A stretch of 64,000 nt of DNA from Novosphingobium ginsenosidimutans (GCF_007954425.1 NZ_CP042345.1:1920001-1984000), one strand, 5' to 3'. Positions 12,701-21,799 are shown, counted from the first letter of the stretch. Numbers and translations are program-made. The notes: generated by a model not told the origin, from the sequence alone.

Positions 12701-13356
12701 ATGTCCTGCGGACCATGATCGACGATCCGATTCCAATGAACGAGGGCTGCCTCGCCCCAGTCAAGATCCTGGTGCCCGAAGGGTGCATGCTGCGTCCGCG
12801 TTATCCCGCAGCGGTCGTGGCCGGGAATGTCGAGACCAGCCAGGTCGTCACCGATGCGCTGTTCGGCGCCTTCGGCGCGATGGCTGCGGCACAGGGGACA
12901 ATGAACAATCTGACCTTCGGCAATGACCGTTACCAGTACTACGAGACGATCGCCGGCGGTTCTGGCGCGGGACCGGACTTCGACGGGACCAGTGTGGTTC
13001 AGACCCACATGACCAACAGCCGCCTGACCGATCCCGAAGTGCTCGAAACGCGGTTTCCAATTCTGCTTGAGGCGTTCGCCATAAGGCGCGGATCAGGTGG
13101 AGCAGGGCGGCATCGCGGCGGTGACGGGGCGCTGCGGCGGCTACGCTTCCTGGAAACGATGGAGGCCGGCATGCTCGCCAATCGCCGCCGCGTGCCGCCA
13201 TTCGGACTGGCCGGCGGCGCGCCCGGAGCGCCTGGTGCAACGCGCGTAGAACGAACCTCAGGTGAAGTTGAGGTTCTCGATTCCACCGCTTCGGTGCTGA
13301 TGAATCCGGGTGACGTGATGGTCGTCGAAACGCCGGGCGGGGGAGGCTACGGGTGA
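9784..13356 (+). CDS. 5-oxoprolinase (ATP-dependent), fused HyuA-HyuB type
   Basis: The protein has 1190 residues. The N-terminal half is a hydantoinase A/oxoprolinase ATPase-like domain ([53 protein letters not shown]). The C-terminal half from about residue 680 is a hydantoinase B domain ([21 protein letters not shown] in pieces, [29 protein letters not shown]). The fused length fits eukaryotic-type OPLAH and its bacterial relatives, which hydrolyse 5-oxo-L-proline to L-glutamate with ATP. The neighbours are the DUF969 and DUF979 proteins, known as 5-oxoproline transporter subunits, which supports this substrate over hydantoins. A GCCGCC/GGCGGC mini-hairpin lies just before the start. The stop overlaps the next gene. 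Confidence 0.9.
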   Translation: MMGEWQFWIDRGGTFTDVVARAPDGRVLTAKLLSEDPARDEDAAIAAIRQLSGTGAGALPHAAVRMGTTVATNALLERKGEPTVLAITRGFGDALRIGTQERPELFVRQIVLPEPPHARVIEIAERVKADGTVLEPLDEAQASAAFAEAVAAGFCSIAIVLMHGYRYPAHEARLAELARSAGFTQVSVSHEVAPLIKLVGRGDTTLVDAYLSPVLRRYVDQFTTALGGANRALFMQSSGGLADGARFRGKDAILSGPAGGIVGMARTAEASGARKVIGFDMGGTSTDVSHYAGQFERDSEVRVANVRIRTPMLRIHTVAAGGGSICRFDAGRLVVGPESAGAVPGPACYRNGGPLTVTDCNVMLGKLRPEHFPHLFGPNGDQPIDPAVVADKFAEMAAAIQAETGQLFPPAALAEGFVTIAVANMAHAIKQISVARGHDVTGYALSCFGGAGGQHACLVADALAIDTVLVHPLAGVLSAYGMGLASEAAVREQTLGQPLADGLAAADNLAQELGQQVRGELSGEASEVRTRLFLRREGSENTIELPRGEPQQLAAAFAAAHRAQFGYDGDGALAIDRVRVEAIAAGEITGGLDWPLPEQAGPALETIDCYLDGADHRVAVYDRAALPAGFAAPGPLIVIDPLATTVVEPGWSLTVDGDGTLRLTRTAPRAAALASGTEVDPVRLEIFNGLFMAIAEEMGSALARTAMSVNIRERLDFSCAIFDGAGRLVANAPHMPVHLGSMGESVQAVLRERAGGKDGRGIRRGDAYVLNAPYAGGTHLPDITVVMPVFVGEGQEPDFYVAARGHHADVGGIAPGSMPPSSRTIGDEGVLLENVLLVDEGRFCRDELAAILSSGLHPARNVEANLADLAAQVAACARGAAGLERACTEHGADVVRAYMGHVHDNAEEAVRRLIGRLEDGSFRYELDNGAVVCVAVRVDRVGRQVTIDFAGTSDQLPGNFNAPFSVVRAAVMYVLRTMIDDPIPMNEGCLAPVKILVPEGCMLRPRYPAAVVAGNVETSQVVTDALFGAFGAMAAAQGTMNNLTFGNDRYQYYETIAGGSGAGPDFDGTSVVQTHMTNSRLTDPEVLETRFPILLEAFAIRRGSGGAGRHRGGDGALRRLRFLETMEAGMLANRRRVPPFGLAGGAPGAPGATRVERTSGEVEVLDSTASVLMNPGDVMVVETPGGGGYG

Positions 13357-14030
13357 GCGAGATGTGGGTCCTGTCCGGCATCGCGGTCATGGTGCTGGGC
13401 TTCGTGCTGCGCTTCAATCCGCTGTTGGTTGTGGTCGCCGCTGCGGCAGTGACCGGCGTTGCAGCTGGGCTTGATCTTCAGGCAATTGTTTCAGCCTTCG
13501 GAAAGGCATTCAACAACACTCGCTACGTCTCTGTAGTATGGATTGTTTTGCCGGTGATCGGTCTGCTCGAAGCGCATGGGCTGCAAGAGCGCGCCCGCGG
13601 CCTGATTGCCGGCCTCAAGGGCGCCACGACCGGCCGGTTGCTGACCGGCTACCTGCTGATCCGCCAGGTCTCTTCGGCGCTCGGGCTGACTTCGGTCGCA
13701 GGCCACGCCCAGACCGTCCGTCCGCTCGTGGCACCGATGGCCGAGGCGGCGGCTGAAGGGCAGAAGGACCTGACCGAGGACGAGCGCGAGCATGTCAAGG
13801 CCATGTCCGCTGCGACCGACAACATCGGGCTGTTTTTCGGCGAGGACATCTTCATCGCGATCGGATCGATCTTGTTGATGGTCGGCTTCCTTGAACAACA
13901 AGGCATCATCCTCTCACCGTTCCAGCTTTCGGTCTGGGCCATCCCGACCGCAATCGCCGCTTTCGTGATCCACGGCTTCCGGCTGTGGCGGCTGGATCGG
14001 CAGCTCGGGCAGAAGGAGGCCGGACAATGA
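13353..14030 (+). CDS. 5-oxoproline transporter subunit, DUF969 family
   Basis: The 225-residue product is strongly hydrophobic with about five or six membrane segments and the DUF969 signature: ALGLTSVAGHAQTVRPL, ATDNIGLFFGEDIFIAIG and an N-terminal GIAVMVLGFVLRFNPLLVV. DUF969 and DUF979 proteins occur as pairs next to 5-oxoproline or pyroglutamyl enzymes and are annotated as transporter subunits. That function comes from family context and is not shown by the sequence alone. The GTG at 13353 is preceded by GGGGGAGG at 6 bases, and it overlaps the oxoprolinase stop by 4 bases, so translation is probably coupled. Confidence 0.85.
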   Translation: MSEMWVLSGIAVMVLGFVLRFNPLLVVVAAAAVTGVAAGLDLQAIVSAFGKAFNNTRYVSVVWIVLPVIGLLEAHGLQERARGLIAGLKGATTGRLLTGYLLIRQVSSALGLTSVAGHAQTVRPLVAPMAEAAAEGQKDLTEDEREHVKAMSAATDNIGLFFGEDIFIAIGSILLMVGFLEQQGIILSPFQLSVWAIPTAIAAFVIHGFRLWRLDRQLGQKEAGQ

Positions 14031-14962
14031 TCGGCCTGCCATTCGTCTATACGCTCGCGGGCCTGACCTTCCTCGCTTTTGCCGTGCTCTCTTTGCGCGA
14101 TGCCAGCAATCGGAAGCGCTGGGGCAATGGCGCGTTCTGGGGCCTGCTCGCGCTGTCGATGCTGGCGGGAGACCGGCTGGGCGATTTCGGCAATGGCCTG
14201 CTGGTCCTGGCCTTGGTGGCGATTGCCGGTACCGGGCAACTGGGCCGGGGCGCTGGGGGGACAACAGCAGTGGTCCGGGCCGAGCGCGCTGCCCGTTATG
14301 GCAACAAGTTGTTCCTGCTGGCGCTGGTGATCCCGGCGACGGCACTCGCCGGGACCTTCGGGTTCGAACATCTGCCGGGCCTGGTCAATCCCAAGCAGGT
14401 GACGCTGGTCAGCCTGGCGCTGGGTGCGCTGCTGGCATTGGTGACTGGCCTTGCCTGGCTGCGCCCGCATCCGGCGGCACCCTTGCAGGAAGGGCGGCGG
14501 CTGATGGATTCGGTCGGCTGGGCGGCGATCCTGCCGCAGATGCTGGCCAGCCTTGGCGCGGTCTTCGCGCTCGCGGGTGTGGGTGACGTGGTCGGCCAGC
14601 TGATGTCGGGTGTGATCCCAGCCGGTAGCAAGATCGGCGCGATCATCGCCTTTACCGTCGGCATGGCGCTGTTCACCATGGTGATGGGCAATGCCTTTGC
14701 CGCCTTTCCGGTGATGGCGGCGGCAATCGCAGTGCCGCTCCTTATTCATCAGTATGGCGGCGATCCGGCGGTGGTCTGCGCGATCGGTATGCTGGCAGGA
14801 TTCTGCGGCACACTGATGACGCCGATGGCGGCGAACTTCAACATTGTCCCTGCCGCGCTGCTCGAACTGAAGGACCGCAACGCCGTGGTCTGGACCCAGG
14901 TCGGCACGGCGCTTCCGCTGCTGGCGGTCAACACGCTTTTCATATGGTGGTTTGCTTTCTGA
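14027..14962 (+). CDS. 5-oxoproline transporter subunit, DUF979 family
   Basis: The 311-residue membrane protein has about eight to nine hydrophobic segments and the DUF979 features LPQMLASLGAVFALAGVGD and GNAFAAFPVMAAAIAVPLL. It pairs with the DUF969 protein just upstream and overlaps it as ATGA. The longer reading frame starting at 13985 would run deep into the DUF969 gene and lacks a ribosome site; the ATG at 14027 follows AAGGAGG. Together the two should carry 5-oxoproline across the inner membrane for the oxoprolinase. Confidence 0.85.
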   Translation: MIGLPFVYTLAGLTFLAFAVLSLRDASNRKRWGNGAFWGLLALSMLAGDRLGDFGNGLLVLALVAIAGTGQLGRGAGGTTAVVRAERAARYGNKLFLLALVIPATALAGTFGFEHLPGLVNPKQVTLVSLALGALLALVTGLAWLRPHPAAPLQEGRRLMDSVGWAAILPQMLASLGAVFALAGVGDVVGQLMSGVIPAGSKIGAIIAFTVGMALFTMVMGNAFAAFPVMAAAIAVPLLIHQYGGDPAVVCAIGMLAGFCGTLMTPMAANFNIVPAALLELKDRNAVVWTQVGTALPLLAVNTLFIWWFAF

Positions 14963-15954
14963 TGACGACCCTGACCGCCGATTACGCCGCGCGCTTCATG
15001 GCGCTAACCCTGGGCCACCTGACCCGCGAATTTCCGCACAAGCTTGACCACGTGATGGACGGGCCGGAGGATGCACGTACGCCGCGTCAGCTCCACCCAA
15101 TCTTCTTCGGCAGCTTTGACTGGCATTCCTGCCTGCATGGCTGGTGGCAAGTGTTGCGGCTGGCGCGGCTCTATCCGAACCAGCCCGAGGCTGCGCGAGT
15201 CCATGCCCTGGCCGAAGAAATGCTGACCGCGGAGAATTTCGCAGTCGAGACCGCCTATCTTGCCCGGCCCTCGTCGCGCGGGTTCGAGCGGCCCTATGGC
15301 TGGGCCTGGGCGCTGGCGCTCCACGCCGAGATGGTTCGGCATGACCGGCCTTGGGCGCGCCATGGGGATGCCTTTGCCGCTGCCTTCGCCGAACGGTTCC
15401 GTCAGTTCCTGCCGCTTCAAACCTATCCGATCCGGGTTGGCACGCACTACTCCTCAGCCTTCGCGCTGACCCTGGCGCGCGATTGGGCGCTGGAGCAGGA
15501 TCCGCGCCTTGTCGCCTTGTTGGACGCCCGTAGCCGCGACTGGTTTGGACAGGATCGCGATTGCCAGGCCTGGGAGCCAGGCGGTGATGAATTCCTTTCT
15601 TCCGCGCTGACCGAGGCGCTGCTGATGAGCCGGGTGCTGGGTTCGGACTTTGCCGATTGGTTCGATCTGTTCCTCCCGCGGGCCGCGCATGGGGAGCCCG
15701 CAACCCTGTTTACCCCGGCCACGGTCTCTGATCGCAGCGACGGCAAGATCGCTCACCTCGATGGGCTAAACCTCAGCCGCGCCTGGTGCTGGCGCGGGAT
15801 AGCTGCGGCCTTGCCAAAGGGGCATGCGGCTCGGGAGCCGGCGCTGGCCACCGCGCAGCAGCACCTCGATGCGGCGCTACCGCATCTGGGCGATGATTAC
15901 ATGGGCGAGCATTGGCTGGCGACCTTCGCCCTGCTGGCACTGGAGCAGCGCTAA
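14962..15954 (+). CDS. DUF2891 family protein
   Basis: The 330-residue soluble protein matches the DUF2891 pattern: HPIFFGSFDWHSCLHGWW near residues 45-62, ERPYGWAWALAL, GTHYSSAFAL, LSRAWCWRGIA and GEHWLATFALLAL at the end. The regular helical repeats rich in Trp and His suggest an (alpha/alpha) barrel. The function is unknown. Its ATG overlaps the DUF979 stop by one base (TGATG), so it is made with the 5-oxoproline transporter and oxoprolinase and probably serves the same pathway. No signal peptide is present. Which step it performs cannot be read from the sequence. Confidence 0.85.
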   Translation: MTTLTADYAARFMALTLGHLTREFPHKLDHVMDGPEDARTPRQLHPIFFGSFDWHSCLHGWWQVLRLARLYPNQPEAARVHALAEEMLTAENFAVETAYLARPSSRGFERPYGWAWALALHAEMVRHDRPWARHGDAFAAAFAERFRQFLPLQTYPIRVGTHYSSAFALTLARDWALEQDPRLVALLDARSRDWFGQDRDCQAWEPGGDEFLSSALTEALLMSRVLGSDFADWFDLFLPRAAHGEPATLFTPATVSDRSDGKIAHLDGLNLSRAWCWRGIAAALPKGHAAREPALATAQQHLDAALPHLGDDYMGEHWLATFALLALEQR

Positions 15955-16027
15955 ACCCCTGCATTACCGGCTGGCAGGCTGGCCGGGGACGCGTTAGTCT
16001 TCGCGCCAAAGAAAATGGAGCGGAAGC

Positions 16028-17518
16028 ATGACGGCGCAATTGGTCGAGACCATCCGGTCGACCCTGAAGTCCACCGACCGGCCCTATATGCAGGGCGCCT
16101 GGCGGCCGAGCTTCAACGAATGGAACGCGCTGTTTGCAAATGGTGAGGCCGAGGTCATCGGCACGATTCCAGCGGATATCGATGGCGTATACGTGCGCAC
16201 TGGCGAAGTGCCAGTGCACGAACCGATCGGGCGCTATCACCCCTTTGACGGCGACGGGATGATCCACTCGATCAGCTTCAAGGGCGGCCGCGCCGCCTAT
16301 CGCAGCCGCTTCGTGCGGACCAAGGGCTTCCTTGCCGAACAGGAAGCCGGCCAGGCATTATGGGCCGGCCTGATGGAGCCGCCCCACAAGTCTACCCGGC
16401 CGGGCTGGGGCGCGCAGGAATGGCTCAAGGACAGCTCCTCCACCGACGTGGTGATCCACGCCGGCAAGATCCTTTCCACCTTCTACCAATGCGGCGAGGG
16501 CTATCGGCTTGATCCCTACACGCTGGACCAGGGCGGGACTGAGGGCTGGGTGCCGGACGACGGCATTTCCGCCCACGCCAAGGTTGATGAAGCGACCGGC
16601 GAACTGATGTTCTTCAACTATGCCAAGCACGCCCCCTTCATGCATTACGGGGTGGTCGGGCCGGACAACCAGTTGAAGCACTATGTCCCGATCCCGCTGG
16701 CCGGCCCGCGCTTGCCCCATGACATGGCCTTCACACCCAACTGGTCGATCCTCAACGATATGCCGCTCTACTGGAACGAGCAGCTGCTGGAACGGAACCT
16801 TCACGTCGTGAACTTCCACCCGGATCAACCGACCCGCTTCGGTCTGATCCCGCGCTATGGCCAGCCAGAGGAAATCCGCTGGTTCGAGGCTGAGCCGACC
16901 TATGTTCTCCATTGGCTCAACGCCTGGGAAGAAGGCGACGATGTGGTGCTAGATGGGTATTATCAGGAAGAGCCGATGCCCAAGTCCTACCCCGATGCGC
17001 CCGAGGGGTACGAGCGGATGATGGCCTATCTCGACCAGATGCTCATGAAGCCCAAGCTGCACCGCTGGCGCTTCAACCTGAAGACGGGCAAGACCACCGA
17101 GCAACGGCTGGATGACCGCATCCTGGAATTCGGCATGATCAACCAGGCCTATGCCGGGCGGAAAAACCGCTATGCCTATTCCGCCGTGCCCGAGCCGGGC
17201 TGGTTCCTGTTCCGCGGCCTCGTCAAGCATGACCTAACGGCCGGCACCAGCGAGACACTCGAATTCGGACCCGACCGCTTTGGCAGCGAGGCACCCTTTG
17301 CGCCCAGGATCGGCGCCCAGGATGAGGACGATGGGTACCTCGTTTCGTTCATCGCCGATCTCAACACCGATACCAGCGAATGCGTGCTGATCGACGCCAA
17401 GCGGTTCAGCGAAGGTCCCGTCTGCCGGATCGTGCTGCCCGAACGGTTCTGCTCGGGCACCCACGCCACCTGGGCGAACGGCGATGCGATCGGGATGGGA
17501 CCGAACCCGCTGCTCTAG
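16028..17518 (+). CDS. Carotenoid/lignostilbene cleavage oxygenase family protein
   Basis: The 496-residue protein belongs to the carotenoid cleavage (RPE65) family: IGRYHPFDGDGMIHSISF near residue 67, and the four iron-binding histidines are plausibly H183 (SAHAKVD), H231 (LPHDMAFT), H295 (YVLHWLNAW) and H479 (GTHATWAN). Members cleave a C=C bond with O2 using non-haem Fe(II). The usual RNGPNP segment is replaced by VRTGEVPVH, as is common in the bacterial lignostilbene branch, so a stilbene or other phenylpropanoid dimer is as likely a substrate as a carotenoid. It is followed after 54 bases by a sodium:solute symporter and then a hydrolase on the same strand. Confidence 0.88.
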   Translation: MTAQLVETIRSTLKSTDRPYMQGAWRPSFNEWNALFANGEAEVIGTIPADIDGVYVRTGEVPVHEPIGRYHPFDGDGMIHSISFKGGRAAYRSRFVRTKGFLAEQEAGQALWAGLMEPPHKSTRPGWGAQEWLKDSSSTDVVIHAGKILSTFYQCGEGYRLDPYTLDQGGTEGWVPDDGISAHAKVDEATGELMFFNYAKHAPFMHYGVVGPDNQLKHYVPIPLAGPRLPHDMAFTPNWSILNDMPLYWNEQLLERNLHVVNFHPDQPTRFGLIPRYGQPEEIRWFEAEPTYVLHWLNAWEEGDDVVLDGYYQEEPMPKSYPDAPEGYERMMAYLDQMLMKPKLHRWRFNLKTGKTTEQRLDDRILEFGMINQAYAGRKNRYAYSAVPEPGWFLFRGLVKHDLTAGTSETLEFGPDRFGSEAPFAPRIGAQDEDDGYLVSFIADLNTDTSECVLIDAKRFSEGPVCRIVLPERFCSGTHATWANGDAIGMGPNPLL

Positions 17519-17572
17519 CCATGGTCGCTAATCGCTTGTAGCCTCCCGGCAAAACAACGGTGGGGAGCGCAA

Positions 17573-19057
17573 ATGGGGCAGTTCTGGGCGAGCTTTGCGG
17601 GGCAGGTGACGATGGCGCTGGTCCTGCTGGCGGTGATCGGCTTCTTCACCTGGCGCACCACCACCAGGGCCGCCCACCCCGCGCACGATGGTTCAGCCAA
17701 GGACGTCTACCTGGCCAGCGGGGGCCTGAAATGGCTTTATGTCGCCGGGGCGATCACGCTGACCAACCTTTCGACCGAGCAATTGGTCGGCATGAACGGC
17801 AACCAGATGCTGCTGCTGGCCTGGTGGGAGCTGGCCGGCTTTGTCGGGCTGATGATCCTGGCCTTCGTGTTTGTGCCGGTCTACTACCGCACCGGCTGCA
17901 CCACGGTGACCGAGCTGCTCGAGCAGCGTTACGACGGCGGTTCGATCCGGACGCTGATTTCGGCGCTGTTCCTGATCGGCAATATCCTAATTTACCTGCC
18001 GGCGGCGCTCTATTCAGGCACGCTGTTCCTCAAGTCGATGTTCGGGGTCGATTGGCCGCTGTGGTATTTCGCCGCGCCGATGGCCGTGATCGCGGCGGTC
18101 TATACGATCATGGGCGGTCTACGCGCCGTGGCGGTGATGGACACCTATTCGGGCATCGGCGTGCTGGCGATTGCGCTGCTGGTGGTGGTGCTGGCCTGCA
18201 ATGCGATCGGCTGGGATTTCTCCGGCATTCCGCAGGAACGGCTGACCATGGTGGGGGACGCGGATTCACCGATCCCGTTCCACACGCTGTTCACCGGCAT
18301 GCTGTTCATCCAGATCTTCTACTGGTCGACCAACCAGAACATCACCCAGAAAGCGATGACCGCGCCGACCGTGCGTGAGGCGCAGAAGGGCGTGCTGGCG
18401 GCCGCTGCGGTGCGGATCCTGGTCATCCCGGCGATTGTCGTGATCCCGGGCGTGGTCGGCTACAAGCTGTTCGGCGATGTCGATGATGCCGCCTATGGCC
18501 AGGTTGTCGCGGCGGTCCTGCCGCAGTGGCTCTCTGGAGCTTTTGCAGCGATGATGGCGGCGGCGGTGATTGCCCACACCGCGGCGATCCTCAACAGCTC
18601 GGTCGCGCTCTATGCGGTGGATTTCCACGCCAAGTTCGTGCGGCCGGTGTCGAACCACTGGCGGCTGGCCAGCACCGTCTCGGTGATCCTCACCATCACC
18701 TCGATCCTGATGGTGCCGGTGTTCCAGAACGCCAAGTCGATCATCAACCTGCTGCAGCAATTGAACGGTTTGTCCTCAATGCCGATCCTCTCGGCCTTCA
18801 TCGTCGCGCTGCTGTTCCGGGGCGTGGCGGCGCGCGCGGCGATTGCCGGGGTGGTCTGGGGCGTCGCGCTCTATGGGCTCTACACCTTTGCCTGGCAGCC
18901 GGCCGGGCTTATCGGGGTCCACTATATCGACTTCATGGTGGTGACGCTGGCCACTTCGGTGCTGTTCGCGCTGGGCTTCAACCGGATCGTGCTGGGGCGA
19001 AGCGCAGAGTTCACCGGCTGGCGCGGGGTGACTGGACAAGCCGCGGCGGCGGCGTGA
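17573..19057 (+). CDS. Sodium:solute symporter (SSS family)
   Basis: The 494-residue membrane protein has about 13 hydrophobic helices. The segment LTNLSTEQLVGMNGNQMLLLAWW and the downstream FYWSTNQNITQKAMTA correspond to TM2 and TM8-9 regions of SGLT-type symporters in the SSS family. It should import a small organic solute with Na+. SGLT relatives carry sugars, but the neighbours here are an oxygenase and a hydrolase, so the substrate stays open. The start follows GGTGGGGAGC at 4-6 bases. It is followed after 10 bases by the alpha/beta hydrolase. Confidence 0.88.
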   Translation: MGQFWASFAGQVTMALVLLAVIGFFTWRTTTRAAHPAHDGSAKDVYLASGGLKWLYVAGAITLTNLSTEQLVGMNGNQMLLLAWWELAGFVGLMILAFVFVPVYYRTGCTTVTELLEQRYDGGSIRTLISALFLIGNILIYLPAALYSGTLFLKSMFGVDWPLWYFAAPMAVIAAVYTIMGGLRAVAVMDTYSGIGVLAIALLVVVLACNAIGWDFSGIPQERLTMVGDADSPIPFHTLFTGMLFIQIFYWSTNQNITQKAMTAPTVREAQKGVLAAAAVRILVIPAIVVIPGVVGYKLFGDVDDAAYGQVVAAVLPQWLSGAFAAMMAAAVIAHTAAILNSSVALYAVDFHAKFVRPVSNHWRLASTVSVILTITSILMVPVFQNAKSIINLLQQLNGLSSMPILSAFIVALLFRGVAARAAIAGVVWGVALYGLYTFAWQPAGLIGVHYIDFMVVTLATSVLFALGFNRIVLGRSAEFTGWRGVTGQAAAAA

Positions 19058-19067
19058 GACTGCGGCC

Positions 19068-20240
19068 ATGACCCAGATCACCACCGACCGCCCGTCGACC
19101 GCCTATGACCGCATCCCCTACCTGATCGCCTTCGACGAGGTCAGCGCCTTCAAGGACACCTATGGCGGGGCGCTCGGCAAGGTAGTGGTCGAGGCCCACC
19201 ACCTGAAGCCGCACACCCCGTCGGACAGCGTGGTGATCTTCTCGCACCCGATCGGCGGCGGGGCCTATCTGCCGCTGGTGGGGATGCTGGCGCGAATGGG
19301 CGTCCACACGATCTATTGCAACACGCGCTATCGGGGCAATGACACGGCGCTGATCATGGAGCGCGCGGTGATGGATTTTGCCGCCTGTATCCGCGATGCC
19401 AAGGAGCGGTTGGGCTACCAGAAGGTCTATCTTGGCGGGTGGTCGGGCGGCGGAGCGCAAAGCCTGTTCTACCAGGCCGAAGCGCAGGATCCGCGCGTTA
19501 CGCATACCCCGGCCGGCGATCCCTATGACCTGACCGCCGCGAATTTTATCCCCGCAGATGGCGTACTGCTGCTGGCCGCGCACCTGTCACGCAACCTGAC
19601 GCTGACCGAATGGCTCGATGCGTCAATCGAGGACGAGAGCCGCCCCTTTGATCGCAACCCGGCCTGGAACATCTTCGCGCCCGATGGCCCGAAGCCGCCG
19701 TTCTCGGCCGATTTCGTGGCCGAATACCGCGCCCGCCAGATTGCCCGCAATCGGCGGATCACGGCCTGGGTGAAGGAGCAGCTGGCCGATTTGAAGGCCA
19801 GGGGGCTGGAGCATCACGAGCGCTGCTTCACCGTCCAGGGCACCATGGGCGATCCACGCTGGGTCGATCCCTTGGTCGATCCGAACGAGCGCGAGCCGAA
19901 CCATTGCATGCTGGGCGATCCCTTCGTGGTCAACGATGGTCCGGTCGGACTGGCGCGGTTCACGACGCTGCGATCATGGCTGTCACAGTGGTCCTATGAC
20001 GATTCGCAGGCTGATGGTTTGAAGTGCGCCGCTCGGATTCACTGTCCGATGCTGGTGATCGAAAACGGCGCCGACGATGCCTGCACCCCCAGCCATGCCG
20101 CCCGGCTGATGGCGGCGGCTAAGCGCTGCGAGATCGACCATTATGTCATAAATGGCGCAAATCATTACTATTTTGGTCAACCGGCTCTGGCTCAACAGGC
20201 GGCCGGGCTGGTCCGCGACTGGATCGCGGCGCGCGACTGA
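19068..20240 (+). CDS. Alpha/beta hydrolase
   Basis: The 390-residue protein has an alpha/beta hydrolase layout. The nucleophile elbow is GGWSGGGAQ with Ser126, an oxyanion-type SHPIGGG segment is near residue 60, the acid is in ENGADDACTPSHA, and the base is probably the histidine in NGANHYYFGQ near the C-terminus. There is no signal peptide. It is cotranscribed with the symporter and probably the oxygenase, so it may hydrolyse an ester taken up or produced in that pathway. A cap insertion of about 150 residues sits between the nucleophile and the acid. Confidence 0.85.
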   Translation: MTQITTDRPSTAYDRIPYLIAFDEVSAFKDTYGGALGKVVVEAHHLKPHTPSDSVVIFSHPIGGGAYLPLVGMLARMGVHTIYCNTRYRGNDTALIMERAVMDFAACIRDAKERLGYQKVYLGGWSGGGAQSLFYQAEAQDPRVTHTPAGDPYDLTAANFIPADGVLLLAAHLSRNLTLTEWLDASIEDESRPFDRNPAWNIFAPDGPKPPFSADFVAEYRARQIARNRRITAWVKEQLADLKARGLEHHERCFTVQGTMGDPRWVDPLVDPNEREPNHCMLGDPFVVNDGPVGLARFTTLRSWLSQWSYDDSQADGLKCAARIHCPMLVIENGADDACTPSHAARLMAAAKRCEIDHYVINGANHYYFGQPALAQQAAGLVRDWIAARD

Positions 20241-20318
20241 AGATCATGGTGAATAAGCTATTGCGCGCCGCAAGATTCGATTCAATGATGGGGGTCTCAA
20301 CAAGGGGGAGTTTCCCAA

Positions 20319-20543
20319 ATGCGCAAGACTACCGTTGCCCTGACTGCTATGCTGGCCCTCGGCCTCGCCGCTTGCGGCGCCAAGAAGGAAGAAGCCGCTC
20401 CGGAAGCCGCTGCTACTGAAGCTGCTGCCACCGAAGCTGCTGCCACTGAAACCGCTGCTGCCACCGATGCCGCGACTGCCGCTGCCAGCGACGCCGCTGC
20501 TGCTCCGGCTGCCGAAGCTCCGGCCTCGGAAGCCGCCAAGTAA
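20319..20543 (+). CDS. Small Ala/Glu/Thr-rich lipoprotein
   Basis: The 74-residue precursor has a signal peptide ending in the lipobox LAAC (cysteine at residue 19). After GAKKEE the mature part is a low-complexity stretch built from repeats such as EAAAT and near variants. Such composition predicts an extended or helical spacer rather than a folded enzyme. A strong GGGGGAG ribosome site and a solid terminator on both sides of the reading frame suggest a separately and well expressed gene. I do not recognise a family with known function. Confidence 0.8.
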   Translation: MRKTTVALTAMLALGLAACGAKKEEAAPEAAATEAAATEAAATETAAATDAATAAASDAAAAPAAEAPASEAAK

Positions 20544-20570
20544 TCCAACGCCTGACAGTGTTGATGGACC

Positions 20571-20598
20571 AAGGCCCGCCGGAAACGGCGGGCCTTTT
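20571..20598. terminator. Bidirectional terminator
   Basis: A 10-bp perfect stem AAGGCCCGCC / GGCGGGCCTT with a 6-base loop is followed by TT and then a T-rich stretch on the plus strand. The A residues at its left side give a short U run on the minus strand. It lies between the small lipoprotein gene and the convergent DNA glycosylase gene and probably serves both. Confidence 0.85.
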
Positions 20599-20618
20599 CC
20601 GTTTTGACGCGCAGGGCG

Positions 20619-21140
20619 TCAGCTCAGGTGGCGTCCAATCGCGTTCCAGGCTGTTTGTTTCTGCGCCAGCGGCAGCGTGTGGGCCGGGCTGCTTGAAGGC
20701 AAGGTAATCAGCTCCACCGCCGCACCGGCATCCGCCGCCTGCCGCGCTGCCAGCTGACCATTGAAGGCAATCGCCCGCAGGTCCGGCAATCGCGCAACCA
20801 GTCCCGCCAGATCGGATCGCTCGGCAATCTTAAGGTCGGCATCCAGGCTGCCCTGGCGATGCCCGGTCGAGACAACGTCCCACAGCGCGACCCGGTGCGC
20901 GATCAAGGTGGCTAGCCGGTCCGCATAGTCGCACCCGACCAGGTCGACGCCAATCACACTGCCAACCAACTGCCAGAACTGGTTGCGGGGATTGGCATAG
21001 TAGCTTTGCCGGGCCAGGGACTGTGCGCCGGGTAAAGAACCGAGGATCAGGACCCGCGCATCCGGGCGATAGACCGGCGGGAATCCGCGCAACAACTCTG
21101 CTGCGGCTTCCGCGGTGGCGGAAGTGGGCTTGATCAGCAC
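20619..21140 (-). CDS. Hypoxanthine-DNA glycosylase (uracil-DNA glycosylase superfamily)
   Basis: The 173-residue protein carries the pattern of the DNA-deoxyinosine glycosylase branch: GFPPVYRPDARVLILGSLPG, then SYYANPRNQFWQLVG, VALWDVV and LPSSSPAHT. These match the water-activating and minor-groove loops of family 6 uracil-DNA glycosylases, which remove hypoxanthine left by adenine deamination. The start codon is GTG at 21140. The gene heads a group of DNA-handling genes on the minus strand (topoisomerase IB, LigD and Ku further upstream). Confidence 0.85.
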   Translation of the reverse strand: MLIKPTSATAEAAAELLRGFPPVYRPDARVLILGSLPGAQSLARQSYYANPRNQFWQLVGSVIGVDLVGCDYADRLATLIAHRVALWDVVSTGHRQGSLDADLKIAERSDLAGLVARLPDLRAIAFNGQLAARQAADAGAAVELITLPSSSPAHTLPLAQKQTAWNAIGRHLS

Positions 21141-21238
21141 TTCGTCAATCCTTGGTTCGCTCGGGTCATCGTCTTCCTACGCCGACGGCGAGCCGAAGTA
21201 GCGGAAATGGATGAGACCGACCACCGGCCAGAGAAGCT

Positions 21239-21790
21239 TCAGGAATCAGACGCCGGTGCCGCAGTTCCCTGCTCCGCTTCGCTCCGCCCCAGGGCGGCGG
21301 ACAGCAGATCGAGCGCCGTATCGATGCAGCACAGCCGGGTTGCGCCCCGATTGCTCGTGCCAAAGTGGCGCTCGGCATGAAGCGTAACACCTTCGCGCCA
21401 GGCGCAGGCGAAGTGTACCAGCCCGGCTTCCTCATCAGCGCCGCCTGGTCCTGCAAACCCGGTGACAGACAGCGCAAGATCGGCGGTCGAGTTGCGCAGG
21501 GCTCCTTCGACCATCGCTGTTGCGGCTTCTGGCGATACCGCGCCGAAGCGCTGGAGCAGTTCGGGCGATACACCCAGCATCCGCGTCTTGGCGCCATCGC
21601 TGTAGGTCACGAACCCGGCTTCGAAGACATGACTCTTGCCGGGTATGTCGGTGAAGAGCGAGGCGAGAATTCCGCCAGTGCAGCTTTCCGCAGTGGCCAG
21701 CCGGATATTGTCCTGTGTCAGCCGCGCCATGATTGCGTCGATCCGGGCCTCGGTTTGCGGGTGGAGAATGGGGGAGAAGGTTTCGGCCAT
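21239..21790 (-). CDS. CinA C-terminal family protein (nicotinamide-nucleotide amidohydrolase)
   Basis: The 183-residue protein is a stand-alone CinA C-terminal domain: LATAESCTGGILASLFTDIPG near residue 30, then VTYSDGAKTRMLGV, AVSPEAATAMVEGA and SVTGFAGPGG. Such proteins (PncC, YgaD/YdeJ type) deamidate nicotinamide mononucleotide to nicotinate mononucleotide in the NAD salvage cycle. The N-terminal molybdopterin-binding domain of full CinA is absent. The last 15 residues are a short acidic/Ala tail. It ends 98 bases from the glycosylase and starts 9 bases after the topoisomerase gene. Confidence 0.88.
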   Translation of the reverse strand: MAETFSPILHPQTEARIDAIMARLTQDNIRLATAESCTGGILASLFTDIPGKSHVFEAGFVTYSDGAKTRMLGVSPELLQRFGAVSPEAATAMVEGALRNSTADLALSVTGFAGPGGADEEAGLVHFACAWREGVTLHAERHFGTSNRGATRLCCIDTALDLLSAALGRSEAEQGTAAPASDS

Positions 21791-21799
21791 CGTGCCAGG

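Noticed and set aside
20319-20543. The Ala-Ala-Thr-Glu repeat region as a DNA repeat element
   Set aside because: It is a codon-level repeat inside a lipoprotein with a clear signal peptide, not an intergenic or mobile repeat.
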